A stretch of 64,000 nt of DNA, from positions 22,625,060 to 22,689,059 of the forward strand of contig OX442314.1 of NCBI GenBank assembly GCA_949358305.1, in the 5' to 3' direction. A program made the translations under genes and the position numbers. Source of the DNA: Strigamia acuminata (lineage: Eukaryota; Arthropoda; Chilopoda; Geophilomorpha; Linotaeniidae). This document shows positions 1-10,888 of the stretch, in pieces (position 1 is the stretch's first letter; each line of letters opens with the position of its first letter). The notes under the pieces are model-generated. The model saw only the letters and a program-made list of their open reading frames with translations, was not told the DNA's origin and did not search any database.

Positions 1-246
1 TGTTAATTTATTCACTGAAACCTCTTTAAATTAATGAAAGCGGTGTTTCAAAGCTTTCCATTCCAAGAACGCCTTAATCCATATTATTGTGTTTAATTTA
101 GATGTTTATTGTCAAACTGCAAAAAGAATTTGTTGAATGGAGTGGAAAAAAGAAAAAAAAATCTCATTCAAATATAGCTCTTAAAAAACAAATCAATTAT
201 TGATCAGGTTTTATCTCTAATAAATTCAACTAGGGCGGAGGCGTCG

Positions 247-259
247 GTTGCTAAGCAAC
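247..259. promoter_or_regulatory. RFX-type X-box (perfect palindrome)
   Basis: GTTGCTAAGCAAC is a perfect 6-1-6 palindrome matching the RFX X-box layout (GTNRCC/T, short spacer, RGYAAC). A second X-box-like site starts 28 bp further on, so this is a tandem pair. The motif is seen; occupancy by an RFX factor is inferred. Confidence 0.5.
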
Positions 260-286
260 TTGGATGAAGTTGTTCGCCCGTTCAAG

Positions 287-300
287 GTAGCCATAGCAAC
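287..300. promoter_or_regulatory. RFX-type X-box
   Basis: GTAGCCATAGCAAC fits the X-box half-sites with a 2-bp spacer and pairs with the site at 247-259. The nearest recognisable coding exon is about 1.9 kb downstream, so the target is unknown. Confidence 0.45.
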
Positions 301-2236
301 CACTTGATGGGCAAAAGTAAAGAGTAGTTGGAAGTAATGCCCTGAGACTTCCTTCCCAACTCCCTAAACTAATTAAATAGAAGTAAAAAATCACGAGCAA
401 TTTCAATTTGCTTTTTCAATAATCATTTATTTACTTATTTTCAAAAATTGTTTAATTGACTAGAAATTTAAAGTTCGTGTTGAAAATTGCGCGATTAATT
501 TCTCGATTCACTTTAGCAAATTGTGTAGAAAACAAATAATACGAGACATTTACAAAGTATATAAATAACTTTTATCGGTGGAAAGAAAAAGCAATTGCTC
601 GAGGAAAACATCACGAGTTTATGCGAAGAATACAAATATTTGTATTCACCGCATGAACTTTCGATTCACTCTGCTTTGAGCCATGCGTGGCACAAACATT
701 GAACTGTTAAGCAACAAAACTATTTGAATGATAAACAAATGAAATAAACGATTTCAATATAAATTCAAGCATTTTTTTCGCATTTTTTTGTATTTTCCAA
801 TTCGAATTTCGATAGTTTAGGCTGATTGATTAAACAAAAATGTGTTTTTGGTCCTAGTAAACAAGTATTAATCATTCGACAAAGCCAGCAGAACGACCAA
901 CGAAGTCAAAGTCAGGAAACCTGGACATTTTTCAGCATACTTTATCATTTGCCCCCTTGAGCTTTGCGGCGTTACACCAACAAATTGAAGGAAACGTGGC
1001 GCAAAAAATAAAACGACAATTTGAAAGTGTATTTATTGGAATAGTTTTCTTCGCTGGATTGGTCCACGGCGCCCCAATACAAATAAAAAGATATAAAAAA
1101 AAATTGAAATTGATCGACATCTCAAGTTTGTTGACAATAATTTAGTAAATTTCATTTCGATGAGAATAAAAAAAAATTGTTTACAAAAATTTATCTGGAA
1201 CCTTGAAATGATGACGAACCAATCTCTAACAAATTATTTCCTGTCTAAGTAAGTAATCAAAAATAAAAATAAAAAATAATAATAAAAAAAAACTTTAAAA
1301 AAAAAAAAAACTTAAAAAAATTGCTTACAATATTCGGTTCTAGACATCTAATCGAAATGCACGTATTTTTCGTTAACCCGCGGAAAAAATTTCAAGTTCT
1401 AAATTTTCGCAGTGAATTCTTACCACGTGTGTCACACATTCCAAACTGTTTTATGGCAGAATAAAAATGCACTGCAAAAATAGTGTAACGCTTCTCCCTA
1501 GTGTTAAATTACACCACAAAGGTGTAATAGACATGACACTTTCATCCTTTTGCACTTTATGGTGCAAACTCTTCGGTGTAAACGTACTCCTTCGTGCAAA
1601 TGAATTCCACTGCAAAGTAGCATTACTCCTTCATTGGTGTTACCGTACATTCCACCATAGCATCATTTTTCACCATTTTTACTACATTTAAGCTCACATC
1701 CTCAACGTAAACCTTTTAACACCTATTTCGCACCACTTAAAACCCCACAAAATTCTCACGTAATGTAACACAATGCGTTTACACCTTTTTACATCACTTA
1801 TTTAAAAAAAAAATAAAACTTCCGCTTAACTAAACCTAAACAAAGTCAACCCAACTCTTTGCTTTAACCGTCAATTGATTTTTAAGATGCACAAACACAC
1901 CGCCCATTAGATCCAAATTTTAACATTTATTTTTACTAGAACTCCACTAGAGATAACATAATCACATAACAAACTATAAACTTGGGAACTGTACACTTGA
2001 AAAAATAAAAATAGGCCTGAATGTTTCTATTTATTTTTTATTTATTTTTTCTAAATTTATTTTTTAAATAACCACCATCACGAATACACTATCTATAAGA
2101 CATGTGGTCAGTGTGAAGGCGGGATTCACAAGTTCGCCTCGCCTTTATTGGTTCTATTCCATTCAAGTGTTGCTTCAAGTATTTCTCAAGCAGAGCCTTT
2201 GATCCCATCCACTAGAAAATTCATTCACCAAACACC

Positions 2237-2326
2237 ATGTTAGTAGACAAGGAAGCACAAAGCATCTTAGTCAATTACCTCATTCTCATCGTGCTGCTTG
2301 CAATTCTTTGGATTCTATTCTTTGGT
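2237..2326 (+). CDS. Micropeptide exon A, sarcolamban/phospholamban-like
   Basis: An ATG opens a 30-codon exon that ends exactly at a GTAAGT donor in phase 0. The peptide has a short polar N-terminus (MLVDKEAQS) followed by one hydrophobic helix (ILVNYLILIVLLAILW, then ILFFG). It closely matches the peptide encoded at 3658-3741 (core Q-x-x-x-V-N-Y-x-I-L-I-x-L-L-x-I-L-W). The length, single membrane helix and N-Y/N-F core resemble the C-terminal helix of phospholamban and the insect sarcolambans, SERCA calcium-pump regulators of the sarcoplasmic reticulum. Read without splicing it would end nine codons into the intron. The family call is inference from this resemblance; a paralogous transmembrane micropeptide is well supported. 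Confidence 0.6.
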
Positions 2327-3582
2327 GTAAGTACTCTTCACGCATGACCTTCTTTCAGCCCCTTTTTATTTCACTTTAAATAATTAAATACGAATTGATT
2401 ATTAAAAGTGACAAGTGCATTTATCTTGGTCACTTTTTTCCACTCTGTGTCGACATTAATTTCCATTTAATACATCAAATTGGCCTTATTCTGATAAAAC
2501 TGGCGCCTAGAGTGCCAAACGAACTCACTAGGGCCGAGAATTATATTAAATACAAGAGTGGAACCATAATTAACTGTTATTTTATTTTGTTTTTCAATTT
2601 TCTATAAATTATAAATGATCTGGAAAAATACCTGGAACCGAATCCAATCATTTTATGACGATGATCGCATCACTGAACCCATTTATTCAATCATAAAAAT
2701 AGCTTAACTATCAGAAAACACTCATGTTGAGCTTCAATAACCTTTCTTATTAAAAAAATAAATGATTTTACCATCTGCTGCACAGATATAATCTTTTACT
2801 CCTAAATTTAACATGTAAAATTGCTCCAATGTTATCCCAACAAATATTTCCAAAATCCTAACAATTTTCATTAGAATTTTTTTTTAGCACTATGATTCAA
2901 ATTCTAGAAATCCTTAAAATCCCACGATTTCCACGAATGACATCAGTATCCACCATTTTAATTATAGAAAGTGCACCTCTAAACACTAACTGCAAACAAA
3001 GAAATTAATTCCATTAAAATCTAAATTTAAAATTAAAAAAAAAAAACCGACAACATCAACAACAACAAAGGAATGATGTAATTTGCTAAATATACGTCTC
3101 CATCACCTTGGCTTTAAATTTATAAGATCAAAGCCCAGTAAAAGTGCTTTGAACAACAAGTATTCAATTCAATTTGCTTCATCCCTTTGTCCTTGTCAAA
3201 TGTCAAGTTCCTTTCGGGCTTTCAGGTGGTTAGTTATCACCTGGAAGATTGCCATTGGCCATAACCTGTCTAAAATTAGAATATTCCAACTTGGTAAAGC
3301 GCCTTTAAACGATCACACTGGCCCAAATAAACCCCCCAAGGCCCCAACAAGCAATTGTCCTCTAACGTCCAATCTCTAACCTCCAATTCTTCATTCAACT
3401 ATTCACCCAAGTGCCCAAACTCAATGCCAAGTTCAATCAAGTCCAAAACAAAGACTAAAAATAGTGTTTTGGTCCAATTGGTCCCATTGGTCGTGAAAGA
3501 GTTCAGTGAATGTGCCTCCTCTGTGATTGGGCATCTAAAAAAAATTTTTTTTTTCGACCAAGAATAAATATGTGGTGTGAGA

Positions 3583-3590
3583 TATAAATA
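3583..3590 (+). promoter_or_regulatory. TATA box upstream of micropeptide exon B
   Basis: TATAAATA lies 68 bp before the ATG of exon B, which would place a start site near 3615 and leave a 5' leader of about 45 nt. This suggests that exon B has its own promoter. Confidence 0.45.
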
Positions 3591-3657
3591 GTTGACTTTA
3601 GTTACCATCATAAGAGATTAAAAACTCAGTGGTAGATCTCTAAAAACTTGCATCAAA

Positions 3658-3741
3658 ATGGATCAAACTGCTCAACTGATGATGGTCAATTATGCCATCT
3701 TGATCATTCTGCTGCTAATCCTCTGGGCACTCTACTTGGGG
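3658..3741 (+). CDS. Micropeptide exon B, sarcolamban/phospholamban-like
   Basis: An ATG opens a 28-codon exon ending at a GTGAGT donor in phase 0. The peptide starts MDQTAQLMMVNY and continues as one hydrophobic helix with LILW near its end, then ALYLG. It is a diverged duplicate of exon A: the peptide core is kept while many third positions differ (for example AAT TAC/AAT TAT and ATT CTT TGG/ATC CTC TGG), which points to selection on protein. Splicing to the exon at 3855 or 4937 would add only M or V before a stop. A role in inhibiting or regulating SERCA is inferred from family resemblance. Confidence 0.62.
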
Positions 3742-3744
3742 GTG

Positions 3745-3964
3745 AGTTCATTTAACCTTAATTTAACCTTAACTTATTTCTCTAACTATTTTGGAGGGAG
3801 GGAAAGGTATGTAATTTAATCAACATCATATGACTTTTCATTTTGCTTCTTTAGATGTAAACTCAACAGCCCAATTTCATTGTTTCTTTTAAAAAAAAAG
3901 CAAAACACTTGAGAATATCAGTAAGTATTTAATCTTCAACTGCCCCTCTTGTGTGCCCCCCACC
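3745..3964 (+). repeat. Segment duplicated at 10177-10403
   Basis: From the start of the intron after exon B through the alternative exon and its downstream donor, this segment recurs almost unchanged and in the same orientation inside the DIRS relic 6.4 kb away. Differences are a small indel near the left edge and a few substitutions. It is either a copy made from this gene into the DIRS relic, or an unrecognised repeat present at both places. Confidence 0.8.
3855..3920 (+). CDS. Alternative exon starting ATG-TAA (one residue then stop)
   Basis: A pyrimidine-rich tract and TTTAG acceptor are followed by ATG TAA, and 66 nt later a GTAAGT donor follows AATATCA. Joined in phase 0 to exon A or B, it would supply a single terminal Met and the stop codon, with the remainder non-coding. 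Its use is inferred from the splice signals only. Confidence 0.4.
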
Positions 3965-4936
3965 TGCCACCAAAAAAGTCCTATTCCTCGATCAGGAACA
4001 CAAAGACTTTTCCTGATTTATTTTTTTATTTATTTTTCAGTCATGTGACTAATTGTTCAAATGCATGACCTGTGTTACTTCGTTTTACTAAATAATAAAA
4101 AAAAATATTTTATTTAAAAATTTCAAAAAAAATCGAAAAATTCAAATTTTTCAATTTATTTTAGCGAAAAAGTGATTCTTTAAGATGTTATTTTTTTTTA
4201 TCATAATGGCAGACGAAGAACCGTTGGCTATATTTGGCTTTCATTCCAGTACAAATCTGAATCTATTTTAAACGACCCACTCTGCATTTTTTTTTATCGA
4301 TCAAAACTTCGCTTTTCTGTATTGCGATATAATAATTACACTTTGTTGGTGCTGTCTTGCCGATAGATAATTTATTTAAGAGCATCTTTTTCCAATCGAA
4401 TCCACATAAATTTTAAAACGTCCTATAAATAGCAAATTTAATAATCCTGACATTTAAACTCAAATTCTTCCATACCAAGTTCAGCTTGTACTTCCTCCAT
4501 TTCATCCCTCCCCGCTGAATAATTCAGCAGAAACGTGTCATTTTTAAATTGCAAAACCAAGTTGCTTTGTAAGATGCAAAAATCTAATTAGCTGCAAGTT
4601 GCAAGCACAACACAGCTTTAAATGGCAAAATTTATTCCACCAAATTGACTTATTAATAAATCCGAAATAATCAATTCAAAACATCTGAACCAAATAGTTT
4701 TTCCACAAACTTGATTTCTCTGTGTAATTAAGCAATAATTACCCCAAGAAACATTTGTCTTTTCCTTTCTAATTAAGTTTTCATGGGTTAATTACAAACA
4801 AAAATAAAAATAATAAGTTCTTCTAATAATTCCTGCCAGTACCAGTTGGTGAATGGATAATCCTTTGTTTTCCACTTCATCCGCTCCAATGTAATCAGAA
4901 AAGAAAAATACTAATCTCAACCTTCAACTTTTGCAG

Positions 4937-5379
4937 GTGTAAATCACATCATTGCATCATCAACCACCACAATGGAGAAGCCTAAAAATTATAGATTTAC
5001 ACGACTAGAAAAATAATTAACTTCGTTTCCAAGCAGGTAAATTGTCAATTAAAAGTTTAAAACCTCATTTACATTTGGCCAAAATTAACAAACAAATCAA
5101 ATGGTATTTTAAATTAAATTTTCTGTCTTATTTTTAAAACAGATTCAAATATCACGTGATTCAACCATGCAGTCTTCCAACAACACCAGGCTATTTTAGG
5201 TCTCTGATAATAATTTCATGTCTTACAAAGCAAGAATCGATGTAGAAAAGAAGAAAAAAACCTCCAAACAAAATTATACTTAATTATTTAGAATTATTTA
5301 ATGTAAATATGTCTCATAGTTCCTTCTCTTATGTGATGTACAAGTCATTGCAAAACATTCACATTACTATTTAAATAAA
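4937..5379 (+). CDS. Candidate terminal exon of the micropeptide gene (GTG-TAA plus 3' UTR)
   Basis: After CTTTTGCAG the sequence reads GTG TAA, so joined in phase 0 to exon A or B it adds Val and a stop. The rest would be 3' untranslated sequence, ending near an AATAAA signal at 5374-5379. The exon limits are inferred from the acceptor and the poly(A) signal. Confidence 0.4.
5374..5379 (+). terminator. Candidate poly(A) signal of the micropeptide gene
   Basis: AATAAA follows about 430 nt of AT-rich sequence after the GTG-TAA exon and is a plausible end for that transcript. Confidence 0.35.
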
Positions 5380-5916
5380 TATGAAATATTTTTACCTCTG
5401 GCCTTATTTTTCGTCCGCAGGTTGAATAACATCGACAAAACTCCCCCTTCTTTATCGATTTTTAAAAAAATTTGTAGCAACAAATGGTGTTATCGAACTT
5501 GGGTTTAATTTTTTTTATTGGAATATTTCCAGCATTTCTGTCAATAACAAGTAAGGTAAATAAAGAGCTCGATGTATGTCTCCATAGATTCTCACTTGGC
5601 CATTCAATAGCCAATCAAAATGTCAGTTAAATTAAACTTTTCCTTCTGCGCAAGTGCGCAAACATGTGTACGGTGCATCGATGTTTTCAAGTTGGCTGCA
5701 ATACGTTTTGAATGTAAAAGTGTGGTCGAGAAAAGAAAAGAAAGGCACAGCCAAAAGAATCACATGCTGCAGCTCCCGGATGATTTATAAAAATGAAACT
5801 CATGGTTACACATCGCTGGGCGCCAACAGAATTTTTCCACAACAAGATTGTTTTCTCCCTTTTATTTGATTTTTTTTGGCTTACTCGTCGTCTCATTTTA
5901 ATGGTTTGTCAACAGG

Positions 5917-5973
5917 TATAAAGCTGAGCCCCACACGAAATATACGTCAAATTTCTGCATAAAAATGAGCGAG
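5917..5973 (+). promoter_or_regulatory. TATA box with possible mini first exon (ATG-AGC-GAG then GTAAGA)
   Basis: TATAAA at 5917-5922 is followed by ATGAGCGAG at 5965-5973, which runs straight into a GTAAGA donor. The layout and TATA-to-ATG spacing resemble those before exon B. No matching second exon was recognised, so this is only a candidate promoter and first exon (Met-Ser-Glu). Confidence 0.3.
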
Positions 5974-8333
5974 GTAAGATGGAAATAAAGCCTGTGCTAT
6001 TTGCGCTACTTTTATGTCAGATAGTAAAAACAAAATGGGAGAATACGAATAATTCTATTGTGCGAATTTGTAACGATACGCATCGTTGCGTGTTATTTAT
6101 GTTAGAACACGCAATTTGCAGTGCAAAACTGCACATTCTACGTACAATGACCACAACGAATAATATAACCTCTAGCCAAGGTCGAGTGGCAAACTCCAAG
6201 CTTATTTTGTAAGGTTTAGTCATCAGTTTGCGGTCTGGCTTTAGCACCGTTAGGAGATGGTCTGACGTCACAATGTGCTTGTAGTAGTAAATTCATGTCG
6301 TCGTGCACAGTATTTAACTGTAGAAATGCTTATAAAATTCAAAAAAATCAAAAATTATCATTTTTTACTTTTCCAAAAATTTCAATTATTAAGAGAAATG
6401 GTTAACAGCTCGTAATCTACACTTGCCCCACCAATAATTGACCCTTGCTCCTTTGAACAATTTTTCCACACTGAACTCCTATGCTGGACAAAAGAATAAG
6501 TTCTCGGAACGAAACCGGACTCGTTCGTAAGTGGAGAACTTGTTGTTTTATCTGTGACTTCTCGCAACCCCATCTGTCGTCGTCCAACGAAAACTGGCCA
6601 CCTTTGATGGGATTGTAACAAAGCACAAGAAAACTAAATAAATGAGCTCACCGAAAACAAATAATATCAGTCCTCATATCTCATTTCGCTCTCGTTCGTT
6701 TATCATGATTTCCCGTTCGCTATTATCCTGATTTATGGTCACACTCACACCGCCTCTGTGTTGCCCGCCATCTTTTGCAGGGAATGTCTATTGTTTTTAT
6801 TATTCAATTTTTATTCATTTTTATTTTTATTCATTTTTATTAATTCTATAAATGACATTTGGATTTTCATTGCATCATTTGTAACATTTCAGAGGAAAAA
6901 CAACAAGCCAAAAATACTTGCCGGAAATTAAAAACGAGCCTCGTTTTGACATTTTAATTCCACCCTTCTTGTCTACATTCTTGATTACATGATCACTGTC
7001 TCCAATTCATTTATCGTTTAATGTTTCAATGGTCTTATCTGGGAGTCTATGACCCAAGATTGAATGGCTCACAAGCGTACAATGCATTATTGGGGATTTA
7101 TTCTATAAATGGTGAACAGTTGCGGTGAAATTTTGATGGGACTAGGTCCTACGTAACATTTACGTAAAATTTAATAAGATCAATAGATCTATCGACATGC
7201 CCTCTGTCGGAAATTCAATAAGGGCGTTTCCAGTCATTCAATCTTGGGTCCTAAGTCTCATAAAGCTGACACCATCCAATATAGCATCGTGGGCTTTAAC
7301 AGACAGCAATTTAAGTAATATTAATCTTTCACTGTCATGTAAGAACCCTTCTGTTATCAATTTGATTGATCTCGCTGCTACGACGCAGTATCAGGTGATT
7401 CTTGGATGATTAAATTCTGAGCTTCCTTGAACATTGGATGACAAGAACCAGAAACTATACTCTTTCCACACTCAAGAGGAGCCCTGGAATCTTGGCTCCC
7501 ATTGGCCTAGTCTGATTACTCAGAACTGTAGTTGAACATCTGCTAAGAGGAAAAGTAGTTCCCTATGATTTTTAGTTTTTTTCAGTATAATAATAATTGA
7601 AATGATGTACATTTAATGTTACCCTAGAATAAAAAGTAATTTCCATTTTAAGAATAGAGTTTTATGTTCTTTTTATTTTAAAATGCATGTCTGTTAAGTT
7701 GATTGCTTGCATTGTCAAGAAAGGAAATTGATTGCAACGTCTGTACTTCTATTTATATCTGTATTCTCTGTATCTGTATAATGCAACTCTGGTATTTTGG
7801 GTCTTTTTTTATGTATCACTACACAAGTGAAATAGCTCGGCCAATGGAAGCCAAGATTCCAGGGCTCCTTTTGAGTGTGGAAAGAGTATAGACCCAAAAA
7901 TAAAACCCAAATTTTGTTCAAATGCTGCTTTATACCTACACTTTTTATACTGTGTAGCTTCGAATTGTGTCCTGGGTCCATGCCTGTGCCTGCCTAAGTG
8001 CCCGGTGTTATCTGCCGTTTGTGCTGGGTTCAATTAGGCGCTGGGGGGGGGGGGGGGTCACAAATAGGGTTTACAAATTCCCGATATTTTTCAAATTTCC
8101 CGGAAAGTCTTGAAAATTTCGAAAAATTTATAAATTTTATTTTAGGTATTGTTTTGACTTTTGACAGGAATTTAACCTTCCCATAGCCGTGGTGGGTCAG
8201 AAAAATAACAAAAGTAGGAAAATAACTGTAACCCTTTTTTTCCTGAAAATTAATTTAGGAGACCAGCTTTAATTCCTACAAAAATATTTTTTCTAAATTT
8301 ACAATAACTAAGTTCTAATATTATGTCGATTAG
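5974..8333. other. Non-coding stretch with one inverted repeat
   Basis: No exon is recognised. Short open frames occur on both strands without family resemblance. The main structure is the inverted repeat at 7455-7891. A weaker inverted pair built on CATTCAATCTTGGGTC lies near 7049-7066 and 7233-7252. A run of about 16 G residues follows at 8041-8057. Confidence 0.45.
7455..7891. repeat. Inverted repeat with 53-bp arms
   Basis: The arms 7455-7507 and 7839-7891 are reverse complements with about two mismatches, separated by 331 bp. No clear target duplication is visible at the edges, so it may be a damaged foldback element or two opposed copies of one repeat. Confidence 0.75.
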
Positions 8334-9218
8334 TAGGGTTGTTCGCGAGTGCGATATATCGCACTCGCGATATTTTTTTCCAAAATCGCACTGCGGTTTT
8401 TATAAAAAACCGCAACGCGATTAACCGCAAAAACCGCAAAACCACATAAAATCGCAAAACCGCACAAAACCGCAAAAAAACGAAAAACCGCATAAAATCG
8501 CAAAACCGCACAAAACCGCAAAAAACCGCTTTTATTTGGACTGGGGGTTAAATAAAACTGTACATGGGGTCATTGGGGTGGTCAAGGTCGTGGTTATATG
8601 ACATAGTTGCCATACTGCAATAAACACAACATTCCAACAAAATGGGCAAAAATCAATAAAATAGATTAAAAAAAACGGATGAAAACACAAAAAATACAAT
8701 AAAAACGGACAAAAATCAATTAAAATCGATAAAAAACGGATGAAAACAGAAAAAAAAACGATAAAAATGGACAAAAATCAATAAAAATCAATAAAAATCG
8801 AGAAAACTGATAAGAACTGATAGAAATAGATAAAAACAGATTTAAAAAAAAATAAAAACTAGAACTTTTCTGCACTTTGCAGCTACTTCCGGCGGCTACT
8901 TCCGGTTTGGAGGTTTTTTGCGGTTATGCTGTTTGTGCGATTCTTTGCGATTTTGAGGTTATTTGCGGTTACGCGGTTTTTTGCAGTTATGCGGTTTTTT
9001 GCGGTTACGCGGTTTTTTGCGGTGATGCGGTTTTTGCGGTTACGCGGTTTTTTGCGGTGATGCGGTTTTTTGCGGTTACGCGGTTTTTTGCGGTTATGCG
9101 GTTTTTTGCGGTTTTTTGCGGTTTTTTCGGTTTTGCGATATACCGCATGCAGTGCGGTTTTTTACAGAAACCGCACCGCACTCGCCCAAAGAAATAACCG
9201 CACAACCCTATCGATTAG
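8326..9218. mobile_element. hAT-like foldback/MITE element with GCGGTTTT arrays
   Basis: The element proper is 8334-9210 (877 bp). It begins TAGGGTTGT and ends ACAACCCTA and is bounded by a perfect 8-bp duplication TCGATTAG (8326-8333 and 9211-9218), the size made by hAT transposases. The left arm is built from AAACCGCAAA-type units, the right arm from the inverse GCGGTTTTTTGCGG units, and the centre is AT-rich degenerate sequence. There is no transposase, so it is non-autonomous. Open frames in the arms come from repeats. Confidence 0.85.
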
Positions 9219-9327
9219 GAATAAGTTAAACTAATAATAAGAATAATATTTATAACATAAAACACCATTATGTGAGCGCCGTACACTGTTTTGCCACTTT
9301 TTAGCACTAGGCGATATATTGAAACGA

Positions 9328-9461
9328 TTCTGCGCATGTGCACAATCTTAATTTCCCAGGTGCAATCGCATATTTTCTGGTTTGAGCACATTAAAACATG
9401 TGCTGAGGCCAGGAAAAATGTGATTGCACCTGGAGAAATAAGATTCTGCACATGCGCAGAA
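9328..9461. repeat. 134-bp hairpin-forming inverted repeat
   Basis: The sequence from TTCTGCGCATGTGC to CATGCGCAGAA folds back on itself: two arms of about 62 nt with scattered mismatches and a loop of about 8 nt around TTAAAAC. This is either a tiny foldback element or a pre-miRNA-like hairpin. Expression is unknown. Confidence 0.75.
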
Positions 9462-9725
9462 GCATTTTAAATGCATTTTTAAAATTTTTTTAAATGCATT
9501 TTTTTTTTGCAGAAACATTTTATAATAAAGTTTGCACCATCTGGTGGTGGTTTTAAGGGATGGGGTGCTGTAGCAAACTCTGTAAGCATTGGGAGTTCAT
9601 GGGCGGGACCTTACTTGAACTAATAGCCACCTTTTGGGGTTTAAAGGCTTTCGTGCAAGATGTTTCGAATTCAATACAACACATCCGCAATTACCGCCAT
9701 AAACAATTTGGGTAGCCCAGGCTCT

Positions 9726-9757
9726 CACGAACTGACAGCTGTAGCTGTCAGTTCGTG
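9726..9757. repeat. Perfect palindrome inside the DIRS RNase H region
   Basis: CACGAACTGACAGCT, two bases (GT), then its exact reverse complement. It falls on the SHEL motif of the RNase H relic, so one arm probably arose by local inverted duplication within the dead element. Confidence 0.8.
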
Positions 9758-10176
9758 GTGATAGCTGAGCATATCCCAGACACTGAGAACTGCCTGGCAG
9801 ATGCAGCCTCCAGAGGTTCGGTATTCGATTCCGACAACTGAAAACTTGATAACTCAATTTTTTCTAAAATGAGCTCAAAGTGGGACCCATTTACTTTAGA
9901 TCTCTTCGCGTCCATCAGCAACTTTCAGATCAAACCCTACTTCAGCTGGCGACCAGATCCTTTGGCTTTAGCCTTTAATGCACTCATCCAGAACTGGGGG
10001 CAGGGATTACCCTATGCTTTCCCTCCTTTTTCTTTGATTTTTCCTTGCTTACAACGTCTAAAGGATTCTTCTACTCGACAGGACCTAGTTCTGATTACCC
10101 CTGTCTGGCCAGGCCAATCTTCATTCCCAATGTTGTGAAATTTTTCAACAACCACACCTCTACTTCTTCTGTCTGT

Positions 10177-10403
10177 TCCTCATTTAACCTTAATTTAATC
10201 TGACCATAACTTATTTCTCTAACTATTTTGGAGGGAGGGAAAAGTATGTAATTTAATCAACATCATATGACTTTTCATTTTGCTTCTTTAGATGTAAACT
10301 CAACAGCCCAATTTCATTGTTTCTTTTAAAAAAAAAGCAAAACACTTGAGAATATCAGTAAGTATTTAATCTTCAACTGTCCTTCTTGTGTGCCCCCCCC
10401 CAC
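10177..10403 (+). repeat. Copy of micropeptide-gene intron/exon segment within the DIRS relic
   Basis: It matches 3745-3964 almost throughout, including the TTTAG acceptor, ATGTAA, the A-tract and the GTAAGT donor. It lies between the DIRS RNase H tail and the recombinase N-terminal remains and has no similarity to either, so it looks inserted. Confidence 0.8.
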
Positions 10404-10888
10404 CAATGGTTTTAAACAAGTCATTGTAACTAGCTGTCTTCGGACAGTTTCAAAACAGCCAACTTTCAGACAAAGTTATCAAATTGTTGAGGACATCTTG
10501 GAAGCGATCCTCATACAACACCTACGAAACATCATGGAAACGATGGTGTCCTTGAGCACAGAGACAAAATCTGGACCCTTTTTGCCCCTCTCCAATAACT
10601 CTTGCTAATTTCTTGGGTTTTCTTAATTTGTCAGGTTTGGCCTAGAGCTCTATTAATGATCATCACTCTTCTATCTCTTCAACCCTTTCTATTAACGGTT
10701 CAGAACCCCTGGGGTCCCACCCCCTCATCTGTAGAGTAATGAGGGCCATTAGATTGGCTAATCCACCAAAATCCAGATATTCAGAAATCTGGCATGTAGG
10801 ACGCATTTTATTATATCTAAGTGGAATTATGTTATCTTTCTTCCGCTTTTCTTTTAGTTAATCTAAAAACCGTAGGAATTTTGGCTTT

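Larger units (their letters stand above)
1..2236. other. AT-rich non-coding stretch upstream of the micropeptide locus
   Basis: I see no convincing exon here. The stretch holds a pair of X-box palindromes near its start, several A-rich runs around 1260-1320, and at about 1464-1800 a degenerate patch in which GTGTAA/TTACAC words recur with CTCCTT spacers, probably a decayed repeat. Short open frames occur on both strands but show no recognisable protein. Confidence 0.5.

Noticed and set aside
7018-7260. Second inverted pair around CATTCAATCTTGGGTC
   Set aside because: The match is only about 18 bp with no boundaries; too weak to call an element.
8308-9205. Several 60-106 codon frames rich in F-A-V or K-N-R repeats
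   Set aside because: They are products of the GCGGTTTTTT arrays of the hAT-like element.
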